A stretch of 64,000 nucleotides of DNA from assembly GCA_964036045.1 (NCBI GenBank), contig OZ038384.1, positions 20,250,500 to 20,314,499 of the forward strand. The letters run 5' to 3'. Positions 22,007 to 34,100 of the stretch are shown piece by piece (the first letter of the stretch is position 1; the number at the start of each line of letters is the position of its first letter). The notes beneath the pieces are model-generated. The model saw only the letters and a program-made list of their open reading frames with translations, was not told where the DNA came from and made no database searches. A program made the translations under genes and the position numbers. This DNA comes from Eutreptiella sp. 'Long Island Sound 2002'. Its lineage: Eukaryota > Euglenozoa > Euglenophyceae > Eutreptiales > Eutreptiaceae.

Positions 22007-23250
22007 CGAAACCTTGACCAAAAACCGAAGTACACACAATGGGATCCGCTGTCCCACACAGCTCCCCCACCCCCATTGCAGCTTGCCTGTCCACCCTACA
22101 ACGCCACATACAGCACCCCCGCACGGTATACAAGTACCTGGGGGTGTACTTCCACTGGAGTCACCAAGCAGTCAACAGAATGGACCTCGTAGGCCATGAA
22201 ATCCGGGGTTTTGTTTCGGCCCTCCTCCCCCTGTCAATGTCCTTCCCCAAACACATCCAGTTTGTAAACTAACAACTCCTCCCGGTTCTCACTTAAAGAT
22301 CCATGGCACACCCGCTCACTATTACACAACTCTCGGCCAAACACAATCTCATATGGAAACACATGCGCAAACCTGGTGACGATGCCCGTCCCCCCCCCGA
22401 AATCACCCCAAAAGTAAAGTTCGCCCCCCGCTCCATGTGTGGATTGCCCAGTCGCCATGTTTTCTACTCGATTCTACAACGCACCGCTAACTCAGCAATT
22501 CCCTACCTCAACGTGGACGGCCCGCCACATGTCAGGGAATCGGTGCGTGCCTTTCTTTGGGCAGCTCCCGCTCCAATCTCGAAGACACAGTTGTGGAGGC
22601 TGCACAGGGCCTTGCCTTGCGCTTCAACACCCTTGCCCCCTGGAACGCCGCCGTCCCCCAGCATTTGCTCCATGGCAAACCCGTCTGGGTCCGGTTTGAT
22701 GGCGCCCCCAGTGACGATGATCCAGTTTACGAAGTGGTAGGCAAGGAAATATCGGCCACCTCAGCGATAACCGCTTTCGAGTCGGCCCAAGCAACTGAAG
22801 AATACACTCCTGAGTGTTCATCCCAGTACATGCTCCGACCCCCGGTATTTGCCTCAGACCCGAAATTTGGCCTGGGGTTGCGGTAACGCCATCACAGTTC
22901 GCTAACGAGCCACCGGGACCACTGTGTGGGTCTACCCTTGACGAGTCTGCCGGCTGAGGTTGATATGTGTCAGCAGCCACCATCTACCTCCCGACCGGCG
23001 AAACACTTGCTCTTTGCTTCATCTGACCCTTCCAGTCTTTCGCCAGCGCCGCGTTCTGCGCTGCAATCAGGTTCTCCTGCTGGGCGCATGACTCCCGCCC
23101 CCACTCAGAAATTTTTGTCCTCCGTGACGGCAGATATGTAGTCGACTGTATTAACTCCTCGAGCTCCCCACCACCCTCTCCATCTTCCACTAGGGATGGC
23201 ATACGGTCCTGGGCACTTAAGTCCACCCTTCACAGTTTGCCAAACTGAGA
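22007..23250 (+). pseudogene. LINE 3' part (unit B)
   Basis: Duplicate of 16,219-17,620 with the same RT-end block (VYKYLGVYFHW, keeping the Leu that unit A has as Arg) and the same downstream broken frames, minus 160 bp. Confidence 0.6.
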
Positions 23251-24262
23251 ATTCGTGCACTTGCACCTTGAAATACTTTCCCAAAATCCAATGTTTGTTC
23301 TCCTGCAGCTTTTAAATCAGAATATCCAGAAAGTCAACAACTCAACCACGAGCAATCCCAGGTGCAGCAAGAGGAATATGAATCATGTTAACATAAGACT
23401 GATGGCACTGCAGTAACAAAAACAGTGCTTAATCCCTCTATTTACATGCACCGTCCTTATGCACAATTCAACCTGGTCTGAGTCCGTGTGCACTTGTTTA
23501 CCTGTGTGTTGCTTTGCCTGCGACTCAGTGTATTGCTCTGCCGGAGTTCGGCTGCTCTGCACAAAATAGGAGAAGTGCAGTTCTTCGAAATAGTGCACCT
23601 TGGAAGAAACCAAATATCACACATGTGCACAGATGGATTCCCCATGAGAACAATAGGTAGAAAACCGTCAAGAATCACTACAAATCAGTTTCTGGTATTT
23701 TCTTTCATTGAAATCTGGTGACTCAGCAATCTGTAGGCACTGCCCATACCCGGGTCAGGGCTGGTCGCGCGCGCACTCAGGCTGGTGACGCGCTCACACA
23801 CCCAATAACACCCTTTTAAGGGAAAAATTGGTAAAATAGAATATTATAGTCAAAATGGCTCGAATGTCATGCTGAATTCAAATATGTGGTTAAATACTGG
23901 TCAAATGAAATCATTTTGGTGGAGAAGCAAAACTACTTTCCGCTGTGGATCACTTTTCAGACTTCATGTAGCCTCAATATACAACAACAACTCAATAGTT
24001 GTTCCACCGACGAATATGACTAACAACAAAGAAGAGGGGCCACTCCAACAACCCTTTGGTGCTTCATATACTCCTTAGGGGTGTCTTCAAGCAAGACATC
24101 AGGCCCCTATATTTAGCCGGTCGCAAGTGCTGCAACTCCGTCCCAACTAATTGAAACATGCCTGCAATGGCAAATCTAAATGGTAGTGCAAACACAACAA
24201 ATGAAAGACCAAAGCCACATTGCTGAATTACAACACCCCCCTTAGAGTGGACACACTTATTG
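23251..24262. other. Anonymous segment (unit B)
   Basis: Duplicate of 17,621-18,634; no gene. Confidence 0.4.
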
Positions 24263-26368
24263 TTAGTAAGCTCTCTTCGTCAGCGTCGCTGGGTTGGCTC
24301 CACTCCTTCGATGTCCAGGTCCCATGCACTTCAATTTGGCCTCAATCTTATTAAAAATTGGGATTCTTGTCAACAATCGGCTGCATAATTCAGGACCCTT
24401 GAACTCTCATCTCGTCTTGGCTGGGTCCTCGTCGCCGCAGGAGACTTCCTTCTTAGTCTTTTTCTTCATACAGCTCGTTTCCAGCACAGATTGCCTCCCA
24501 ATGCACTTGTCCCAGTACTCAATCCTGCAGAATTGGCACCATGCGGAAGGAAATTAGGATGAGATTGGAGCTGAATAACAGCTGAATGCTCGTCGACGCT
24601 CGCGCCACTTTGCCTGGACATGTACCCCTGGCATTTTTGAACGTTTCGCTCGTTGATATCTCTCTTGGTCTGGTCCAGCAGAGGGCTACTTTTGAACCAA
24701 GGCACCACACTTCTTCTTACTTGAACTTGGCAACGAAGTGTAGACCTGTTTGTCCCCCCAGTACTGCTTCTCATCCTTGATGTCAATAAAACAGGATAAC
24801 CTTCAAGATATACCAAGTCTTAGAGTCCTTGTCCAGAAATCTTTCTTGTTGCTTGTGGTCACATTGCTCTCAGAAGTGAACCCCTCTTCTTAACTGCCAA
24901 ACGGGAAACGAAGACGGTTTTCGCGTGAGGAAATAATTCCTCTTTCAACTCCTTCGGTGCTCCAGCCAAACAGAACTGGATAAAAAGCTTGTTCAGTTTT
25001 CCGTCTGCATGAACAAATGCCTTCACGGGCTGCGAAGTGGTGTCAGAGACAGGGTACCCTGCCCACTGTGTCAGGAACCTCCAGCATTGACGATTCTCAG
25101 CCTTGAGAAGCTGCTGGACGATGTCATTGCCATGTGATTTCATCTCACGCGTGTTGTAAAGCGGTACGTCAGCTTCGTTCTGCACAAAGTTGCTACATCT
25201 GTTCCTTCGCTCGTGTCCATTTCAATGTCCTCCGCAGCAGCATGTAGATTATTAACCAAATCAAATCCATAGCGTTTGAGATACTCATGCGCTACAGTTA
25301 CTTCGCCACCAAGTGTACAACTGCAACGCGCCACAATGCCGCCGCCTGTTGTCGGAACGACCCATTAGGGTCCATACCAGAGTGTGTCCTTCGCGCCTTC
25401 TTTACAAACTGGCCTGCTTGGGAATCTGTTGCGATGAGTCAGAACGTAGTCACCAAGAGAGTATTGTGCACGTTTGCGTTTCCAGTTCACTTGCTTGACG
25501 CCTGCCTCTCTCCCACGCTACAAATGCTCCTGAATCTTCTGCACTGCCTTGTTCTGATGAGAGATCCAGTCCTGTGCTGTGGTGTCTCCTTCGTGCGGTA
25601 GCAGCATCTGCAAATGGAAAGTAGGCCTTGAGAGAAACAGCTCACTACGTCAGATACCCAACTTTCCGCGTACGTTGTTGTTCATAAGAACCATGGCGCA
25701 GTCATTCAGTTGAACACATTGCGATGTCTTGATTGATGTGCTCAGGATCCTCAGTGTCTCCTGGTACTCATCGCTCATACCCTGGCAGAGTCTGTTGCTT
25801 TGAGGTCGGTACGGTTGGCCAAATGTCACTTCAATACCCATCACTCTGAACGCGTTCCTGTACCGGCCTAGTTCCCGCGTGATCCTGATGCCTTGCTCGG
25901 AGTGTATCTTCACCATCGGTTGAAAAATATGTATCCAGCGCCTCAGTATGGCCCCTAACACGCCCTCTGCGTCAATAGTTTTCCGGCACCGTACAACGTG
26001 ATAAAAAACACTCAGCGCGTCCACAATCCTCAAGGCATAGTCTGAGGTCTCGCAGCAGGGTCGGTCACTAACGTCCACACAGACCAACGTATTGACTTCT
26101 ATGGGTCCTCGGTCGCCAGGGCGGTTCCTCTTGCTCGTCAAACACGCCCGGCATGTCTTCTACAAGTCGTCGATCATTTCATTCAAACTCTTCTCAGGAA
26201 CTTGTTTGTCAAAGGTCTTCTTGAAGCTGTTCAACCATTGCCCCGGTGACGGGTGCCCCTTGACCTCATGTATCCGATGTAAAGCACCACGCACCGCACC
26301 ATTTGGCAGACAGGTTTCTGACTTTCCTTGGATTTGCTTTAGAAAACCTTGCTGATTTTTTCACAAGT
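24263..26368 (-). pseudogene. Ty3/Gypsy integrase with chromodomain, degraded (unit B)
   Basis: Duplicate of 18,635-20,740. The zinc finger keeps its internal TAG, the core keeps HSEQG and LCQGMSDE, and the chromodomain keeps QWAGYPVSDTTSQPVKA. All inactivating changes are therefore shared, showing that decay preceded the duplication. Confidence 0.7.
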
Positions 26369-28131
26369 CAAAATAAGGTCCACACAAGAATAAAGTAGAG
26401 CAAGTCCAGGCACCGGACGAATGCAATGAGGATAACTCCTTCCAGAATGAAACCGTGTGTAACCTAGATGGGCTACACACGGGCAATGCAGTCTTAATTA
26501 CAAGGTTTCAGTCAGATATGAACAAAACAAATGATTTTATAAAGAAGGCTGATATTACTCTGGCGATCAAGATAGTCCCAAGCACTTCATGTGCACTTTT
26601 TGACGTGCATTGCACTTGCTTGGGAAGCTGCTGAAAGTAGGCTGGGCCGGACACAGGATATGGCTTGGCCAGCATGGCAAGCAACTGAGTTCAGAATCAG
26701 TTAAAGCGTAGAACCACAATAAGTGATAGAAACAATTGAGTATAGGGGTCCTGAGGTGGGAGATCTCTACTCTCAACCTACAAGGCGCAAGGCAGTGGAG
26801 TGGCCAGTTTACTTCCGTAGTACCTCCATGAAGGAAGATACCTCCGCTCACTTGAGTGGTAGGGGTGACCTTCATGGGGGGGCGTTTGTATACTGTGCAT
26901 CCCCTCAACCCCTAGGATGCTAGGCGGACATGGGTTGGCTAGGGTTATAACCCGAGTTACTTTGAAAAATGTACTTAAAGCCTCAAAAGAGGGATAAAAA
27001 TGATGAAGTGTTAGTCCGAACAACTTCCCAAGGATTAGGGGGGGTTCATTCTGGAACATAAACCGCAAGAAAGACATGGTAGTGACCTTTTCCTACTCCC
27101 CCCTGGAGTACTACTTCATCAAGTACTACTACGGCCAAGGAAGGAGGCTCAGTTGTCCCCACTATTACCTCAAAGAAATTCCTTAAACCAGCCAATGACA
27201 TTCTCGTCAGTTCGCAGAACGTTACCATACTGTAGGTACCCTTGAAAACGTGTAGTGTACCGTGAAAGATGTACCTTCAGAGGGGCATTCCTCAAAAGTC
27301 GACAGCGTGCAGCGGAAACCTTTGGTCAAAATTTGGGCGTAGTGGGGTGTGAGCCCAGGATTCCCTCCCCAGAGTGTACATGTTTGTCCACTAGGGTACA
27401 GTCGAACGCTCTAATGCTGACAGCCATCGCTGTATAAACAGCGTCGTAGTAAACGTCCTGACCAAAGGTCAGGGCGGAGCAATACTCCTGATGGAGTACA
27501 CAAAAATCCAGGAGCTGGAACAAATGGAAGATGTAACCAGCAGGGTGTGAATCCTGTGATTGAGCGAAAGAGTAGCGATTTAGGAAGTCAAATCGCTAAA
27601 AGTTGACGAAAACACGTTAGAAATAGTCATTTTTCGCTGACAACTTATAGTCGCAGACAAGCGCAACTCAGCCGCGGCGGAGACAAGAGGCTCCAGAGTC
27701 CAATCAGCTCTGAGAAAAGAAGGTGTGAGCCGTCTTTTCAGAAGCTTTGAACAGAAATGTTTGCACAGGTGCAGGAAAAATTTTACAAACTTTAGGAGAA
27801 AGTGTAAAACAAGTAGTCACACAGCAGAGCAGGCGGACAACGCCCTCTCAGGTATGTTACTGCCATGACACATATATGCATTGTGTTTGCGTTGTTTGTT
27901 TCGTTAAAACGCTAGGGTTGTCACCGCTGCGTTTGTTGGGGGTACCGTTCTCCCTCTGCACAAGTATCAAAGGTATGTCAGACGAATGGAGCACGCAGTG
28001 CGAACGTAGGGTTAGTGTGTGCGCTGTGCTCGCCATGCATGTGCCTAATCTTGGCATCCACAAGCTGTGGCACTTTCTCTGTGCATCTCTTCACTCCCTG
28101 CTTTCCTCCACAGGTCAAAAATAAAGTAAGT
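26369..28131 (-). repeat. Repeat family R, longer copy
   Basis: Reverse complement of the family seen at 54,780-57,110. It extends beyond the duplication edge at 27,632 to 28,131, where AGGCACATGCATGGCGAGCACAGCGC (minus strand) matches 54,857-54,882. It contains AGGGTTATAACCC near 26,940 and the CTCCATGAAGGAAGATACC block near 26,825. A plus-strand frame at about 27,970-28,124 (RRVSVCAVLAMHVPNLGI) is conserved in the 54.8-kb copy, but I do not regard it as an established gene. Confidence 0.65.
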
Positions 28132-28152
28132 AAGTAAATAGTAAGTAAGTAT
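28124..28152 (+). repeat. AATAAA followed by (GTAA)n
   Basis: AATAAAGTAAGTAAGTAAATAGTAAGTAAGTA directly abuts the end of the family R copy. It looks like a retroposon tail or a plain microsatellite. Confidence 0.5.
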
Positions 28153-28740
28153 GGGCAGCTGCGTCCGCAGCCTCATCTGACATCCCCGTATTTGTTTTAC
28201 ATGGTGCCGCCTCTGGCGGGAGGGAGAGCTTTCCACCATCAATTCCCCTGGTGACCCCTGTCTCGCCTCACGGCTGAGAACTTCTATCAGGTTCCCTCCG
28301 GGCATGACGGGCGGTAGGTTTCCTTCAGTCGCTGCCCTCAGGTCTCACCTCCTTGCGGTCACCCGTCAAAAGATTCTCCGGCCCTCTTGCTCTCAGCCAA
28401 ATTCCACCACTCCCCATCCCTCACGGGCTGGAGTACCCACTTGGCTCCCGGATGCACTTGGTTGTCGTCCATCCTCGGCTGGGGGCTAGGGGGCGACCCT
28501 TTCCACGTTCACCCAGGTCCCGCTCACGCACGAACCTACGTGTACTCCGGCGATTGATCCCGGGGACTCAGGGTCAACCCTGACCCCTGCAGACACCTCA
28601 CGGCCGTGTCGGAGTTCAGGGTATTTTTCCGACTTCCCGTGGACAGGGTCCCCATGGTTGACCCATGGTTCACCACTCCATGGCGACTGGTTTCCCGATC
28701 CCACACGGCTGCTGCCTGGCGCTATCTGTCACCCCTCGTT
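28153..28740. other. No gene seen
   Basis: About 590 bp, GC-rich, only short frames. Nothing recognised. Confidence 0.5.
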
Positions 28741-29310
28741 CCCAGTAAGAAAAAGTCAATACTATGTCTTTGTTGGAGGGCTTTATCCAGGCCAAGCCCC
28801 CCTTAAAACTTAATAACTTAAGACTTACTTAAGTAATTTTATCTCTCTTTTGAAGCGTAAAGTACACTTTCTCAAAGCAACTAGGGTTATAACCCTAGCC
28901 CCCCATGAAGTTCTACTTTTCAACTGTTTCTGAATTCAGTTGCTTGGCCAAGTCATATTCTGTGTCTGGCCTACCTCCCTTGCCCCACATTCCTAACCAA
29001 CTCCATTTCATCCAAAAGAGTGCAGCTGGAGAGCTTGAGGTTAATATGGAGGCAACAGACATGCCAGCTTTCATTTAAAAAAAATTTGCTTCTTCCATTT
29101 GTGATTGAATGTTTGTATTTAAGTCTGCCCTGTCTATCTGCAGCCCTTCTGTGATACACTGGATTTCGAAACTATTCATTGATTCGATTTACATCCTGTT
29201 CTTGCTCTACGTGCTGCTTTGGCTTGGTTTTCCAACATCAAAACCTGCAGGATTTCATCGAAGTCATTAGGGCACCAATCTAGGACATCTTTCCGGGTCT
29301 CCAGTTCACA
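28741..29310 (+). repeat. Repeat family R, partial copy, plus orientation
   Basis: Starts CCCAGTAAGAAAAAGTCAATAC and GGCCAAGCCCCCCTT, matching 55,815-55,885. It has AGGGTTATAACCCTAGCCCCCCATGAAG at about 28,884, then jumps to the segment that in the array lies after the palindrome by about 200 bp (TTGCCCCACATTCCTAACCA, CTGCAGCCCTTCTGTG, CCAACATCAAAACCTGCAGG). It is an internally deleted copy relative to 56,534-57,110. Confidence 0.7.
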
Positions 29311-29885
29311 GAAGGGCGGAACAAGAAGCACCCAGAGAAGACATACCAATACCCTTAAACACTGAGGCCTTAGCGGCCCGTGGTGACAGCTTCCAGCACC
29401 TTAGCTGAAGAGTTGCTGTGTCCATCTCCCGATCTGCTTGCCCTGCTTCTTAGTCGACGGCTACTGCAGCTGGAGGCCGTGAGGAACAACAGGAATTTAG
29501 AAGGAGAATGGATGGGTATCGAAGGAGGAACCCTGTTCTTTGAGCACATGAATCCGTGCACACGGGCTCTGGCCAAGGCGACTGAGTTCCCTACTTTACA
29601 ACATTCACATAGTACCTGTTATCCTCTGCCATGTACTCCTTGCGTACAGGGGGGGCAACAATGTCAGACCACTTTAATCCTAGACACCAAAATCTCAGAC
29701 TCGGGCCGAAATTTTACGTGAAAAACCAGTACCCCTGTGCCGACATTACCGGGGACCGGGAATGAAGCGGAATTTCAATTTACGTGGGGTGAATAGCCTT
29801 CGAATTCCATTCCGTGGCCTGTGGGGCTTTTAATCGTGTTATTCTTCTTGTTTTCTATGAATTTTTGGTACTGTGATTAATCGTT
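29311..29885. other. No gene seen
   Basis: A frame at 29,380-29,721 is open but lacks recognisable features. The AT-rich end reads into TTTTATGCAG, which may be the 3' splice site before the next gene's first recognised exon. Confidence 0.4.
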
Positions 29886-29900
29886 TCAATGTTTTATGCA

Positions 29901-30822
29901 GATGCTCCCATTTCTGTTGAGTGGCCAGTGTCGGCAGTTTGCAGAGCCTGAGAGGTGCAGACTAGAGGACCGGCTGCAGAAAGCAGCAAAGCGTCTCAGA
30001 GAGGAGGTGGCACTGCCTGTCTCAAAGAAGCTGAGACACCAGGGGGAGCGGAGCTGGAGAAACTGGTCCGGTGAGGAAAAAACAGCGGCCGTTCAGCTGG
30101 TGAAGACAGCTGGGTACAACCATTTGCGCTTGAAACGCGGCAAAGACACACCGCCGAAGGCAACAGTGTGGAGCTGGGGACGGCAAATGCAAGAAGCAGA
30201 GAAGCATCAGCCTCTGCGCGGACAGTGCCGACCCCAAACACCGACCGCAATGGAGGAGGCCACTGTGGTGAAGTACATGAACCCCTTGATAGAGCAAGGC
30301 CTTCGGGTGGACAGCAGAACCCTGAGAGTACGTGTGGCGGCGTGCAACACGGTTTGGTACAGTGCAACACACCAGCAGCAAAATTCTACGCGACACCAAC
30401 TCTGATGGACAACAGCCACTGTTGGTGGTCTTCCTGTGCAGCGACTGGCAGCAGCTGTTCCTCAAGAGTTCCGCCCGGCGACTAATATCCCTTGTCTGTC
30501 CCCTAGTTGGCTGCTAAGCTTCCGCGCACGACACGGCATCACGAACCTGAGGTGAACTTTGAAACGCTGTTTGGTGTAGTGTTGCGCTGCCTGCTTGTTC
30601 TCTATATCGCGCTACCTCCGTGTGTGACGCGCCCGCTCGTGCACTGTCGCTCCACGTCGCCTCGCGCGGTCCTGGTCATTGTGTCTTGCGCTCGCTGCTT
30701 GCATCAGCCGCTCCCTGCCTACATGTAGTGCTTGCTGCCACCAGTGTGTGCGTCTTGTCATGCAGATCTTCTCCACGAGGAGTACTACAAATCAGTCAGA
30801 GGGAAAGATGGAGAGGAACCAC
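29901..30822 (+). CDS. Tc5/pogo-type transposase or CENP-B-like DNA-binding protein, 5' exons, interrupted
   Basis: The spliced reading is convincing. Exon A (about 29,901-30,327) follows TTTTATGCAG and encodes a basic helix-rich segment (SWRNWSGEEKTAAVQLVKTAG, then PTAMEEATVVKYMNPLIEQGLRVDSRTLR). Intron 30,328-30,441 (GTACGT...CCTGTGCAG) is phase 0. Exon B, 30,442-30,551, encodes LAAAVPQEFRP and LSPSWLLSFRARHGITNL, the S-x-x-W-x-x-x-F-x-x-R-H-x-I signature of the Tc5/CENP-B second helix-turn-helix. Intron 30,552-30,765 (GTGAAC...CATGCAG) leads to exon C, which is cut at 30,822 by element 1 and resumes at 43,733. No DDE catalytic part is visible, so it may be a truncated transposase or a domesticated DNA-binding gene. 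Confidence 0.5.
30819..30822 (+). repeat. Target-site duplication CCAC, left
   Basis: CCAC directly before the 5' LTR; partner at 43,729-43,732. Confidence 0.8.
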
Positions 30823-31165
30823 TGAAGCAGGTCACAACCCTACCCTGGCATTTTACCCCTAAGGGAGCATTATATGGCCCTATATATGGGATATATGTGG
30901 GATAGGGTATATCATATTCCATTTCCTTGTTAGGAACATAGGATGTGGGATGGATAAGGCATTCTTGGATGTTTAGTAGTTATTCAATTAGTGGATGATA
31001 GGGTGGATTTCTCATATGTGCATATCAGGTATTTCATTGGCTATGTGTACCATATCTGTTTGCAGGATACTATTCAGTCAACACTATCGTTATGTCTTCT
31101 ATGCCAAGCAATGTTGCTGCCCATGCCACTGCGACCTCTGCTCCTGACCACCCGGTCTGGTTTCA
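30823..31165 (+). repeat. 5' LTR of element 1 (343 bp)
   Basis: Identical to 43,386-43,728 at an offset of 12,563. It starts TGAAGCAGGTCAC and ends TCTGGTTTCA. It contains TATA-like sequence and the first ATG of gag at 31,092. Confidence 0.95.
30886..30900 (+). promoter_or_regulatory. TATA-like element in the LTR
   Basis: GGCCCTATATATGGG about 200 bp upstream of the first gag ATG, and present again in the 3' LTR. A plausible Pol II TATA box by position; the transcription start is not known. Confidence 0.4.
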
Positions 31166-34100
31166 TGGTAGCAGAGGCGAAAATTTTTCGTCTCTGTTGG
31201 GCGCTTGGCATCGCGGAAAGCGATCGGTCCAAGATTTCGTGGACCAAATTCAAGTTAAAATCTCTTCCCCGGGAGGGATAGCTGAGGGTGTCCAGGTCCC
31301 CACTCTCAGGACCTCCTCGGCCCTGACCCCATCGACCGGGCAGGGGCCGCAAAAACGGGCCAAGCCCCAAGTGGCTACAAATTCTAAGTTTCCGAAATCC
31401 CCGAATGTTCCCATCGGGGCCCCCCATCCTCGAAATCCAGCTGGTGTACCTGGGATGGTTGGGGGGGAAATAGACGGCCACCCTCAGGGAGCGATAAGAG
31501 GACCACAATCGCCTATTATGGGCTCGGGAACCGTTACTAGCGCCGAGAATCGGGCAGTAATCGACCTGTCTACTGGGGTGATCGAGCGTACGAACGCTGC
31601 GCCCTCACGCGCTGCCGACTGGGGTACGATGGCTTCGCCAATGGGGCCTATCGTGGTCGACTCTGGCACTCCTCCGTCGCTAGGGGGGTTGCCAGAGCCT
31701 CAGGTCAGACAAAACCTGTTTGCGGCAGGGCCCATCAGCCCCATTGTTGACCAACTCGACGCTGAAAACCGTCGAGTCCTCGCGCTCACGCCTGATCCCC
31801 ATGGCCATCTGGGTCCGGCTCGAGAGGCCGTGGCCCTGATCCAGCAAGCCCTGTCGGGGACTAGGCAGAACCCCACTGTGGTGGAATCGTCGCCCACTCC
31901 AATGAGTGGATCGCGGCGGTTTCCCTCCCTGGTGGAGGAATCTCCTGCCTTGGGAGCGTATCCCAATCCCCCGAGCGGATCCAGGCTAAATCCTACGATC
32001 ATCGAGGAATCCCCCACGCAAATCGAGGAGGATGAGTGTGACCAGTGGTTCCCCCTGGCGGTGGAGCAGTGGAACGACGATGAGGAGGAGGAGATTGGAG
32101 TGTTGGAACGTCATGAACTCCATCATTCCCCTATTTCCGTTGCCTCGTCGCCTGCACCTCTTGAACCTATGTCAGGGACCAGGGATCGCCCCATGCTGGT
32201 GGAAGAATCCCCGGCCCCCCACTACATCACGGTGGAGGACTCTCCGGCCCCTCAGTTCATTGCTGTGGAAGGGTCCCCGGTGCCTATGAGCGGCGTCAAA
32301 CACCGCCCGTGTCTTGTCGTGGAATCTCCGGAGCCTACGGGGGACCGGGCCGGTATTACATCTCCAGTGCCTATGAGTGGCACGAAAGATCGTCCATCCC
32401 TGGTGGATGATTCTCCGGCAATGCCGAAGGTCAACAATCTGTGCTGGGGGGGAGGGAATCAGGTGGAGGGAGGTTCAGCAACCCTCCCAATAAATTTGGT
32501 CTCTCCCCCCACAAATACATCTCCTACGGAGGACCCCCAACTGCCCAATTGGGGGGGGGATCCAGAGGTTGCAACGGGATCGGAGCCTGTTTTTGCTTCC
32601 CATCCGAGAACTCGATCACCTATGGTGGTTCATGAGTCACCACAGTATATTGTGGTGGACGATTCCCCACCCCCACCGCCGCGACCGAATACTGTTGGTC
32701 ATGTTCCCCCTCCGCCGTCACCCCGCCACCGCCAGGTGGCTTACATCGAGCACGTGCAGGGAATCCCGCACCTGGTTCGGCCATCTAATGGTGGGGGTTC
32801 GGGGGGGGGACATCCCTCTAGTGGGGGGGCGCCAGCGCCTGTTGCTGCGCGCCCCACACCCCCGTCTCGCCCTGCGGGGGGGCCCTCTGGTCCCTCCGTG
32901 GCAGGGGGGGCTGCTGGGGGGGGCGGTGGTGGGTCATCTCCTCCTCGTGGAGGGGGGGGTCCATCTTTTCGACATTCTGGGGGCCCCACTCCTACACGGG
33001 GGGAGGACGACCTACAGCACACCTGTGACTGTCCCCGGTGTGTGGTGCACTACGAAACGTGCATCCAATCTCTGATGGCACAGGTGAGGGACCTGCGAAA
33101 TCAGAATCTGGAGTTGCAGCGATCCCATCAGGAACTTTCTCAGGCAGTAGCCTCTACCGTGGGCATCAGTCAGTCCTACGGGGACCGGATGACCCAAATC
33201 TTGTCTACATTGGCTAAGTTTGACGCGGTGGTTCAGGCATACCAACGGGATTCTAAGGTGGTGGAGGCTAGCGTGGCAGATCATCTTAAGATGTCCAACG
33301 GCAACACGGCTAAGTGCTTTAGCGCAGTGGAGTCGCTCGCTACACGTTACGCCGCCGTTGCATCTAGGATCGATGCGTGGGACCACTGGTACTCCACGCC
33401 TGCGGAACCCGTTACAGTGGTCCCACCCCCGCCATCGGCGCCTCCGCCCGTTCCTGATCCTACACCGGCGGCGCCTACGGCGCCCATGGGCGCGCCATCC
33501 GGTTCATCCGGTGGTGGGTGTGTCCTTCCTTTCTCCGTCCACCCATCCCACGATTGCATCTACCATCCGAACGCTTGTCCGGATTCGGGGTGGCCGAAGG
33601 GGGGGGAAGAACACCACGAACACCCCCACCCCCAAGAACCTACATCGTGGAGGGGAATCGCCGAAAAGCAGAAGGAACGTGCTGTTCCCGAGTGGAGGGC
33701 GACGCCTAAGGGCGAAGAACACCCCACGGAGCCTACGGCCCCGTGGGCCAATGAAGAGGAGAACACCTCTTCGTTGGGGAACATTAATCCCCTCACGAAA
33801 AATGTTTTCACTTCCCCTGGGAAACCTTCGTACACGCCCTCTCATCCTACGGATACGTGTACAGTCTCTCCAGTGAAAGTTGCACCAAGTGCAAGTGGAG
33901 GTGCACCCCCAACCATGGCTCCCCCTGCTTACCACCCGTACCAAATGCCTATGGTGCAAAATAGTTACACCAAAGCGGTGGAGGATAGTGATATGCCTAA
34001 ACCGCAATTTAATGGGCAGCTAGAGTGCTACGACGAGTGGGTGGAGAAGCTTCAACAATGGTTGGGGGGGTGTGATACCATGTACCGAAAGGCCAACGAG

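Larger units (their letters stand above)
22005..27632. repeat. Tandem duplication, unit B (~5.63 kb)
   Basis: Second copy of 16,217-22,004, lacking the 160 bp at 17,081-17,240 (junction at about 22,867). It ends where unit B continues into unduplicated family R sequence (CATTTTTCGCTGACAAC), whereas unit A ended at CATTTTCCGAAACC. Confidence 0.9.
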
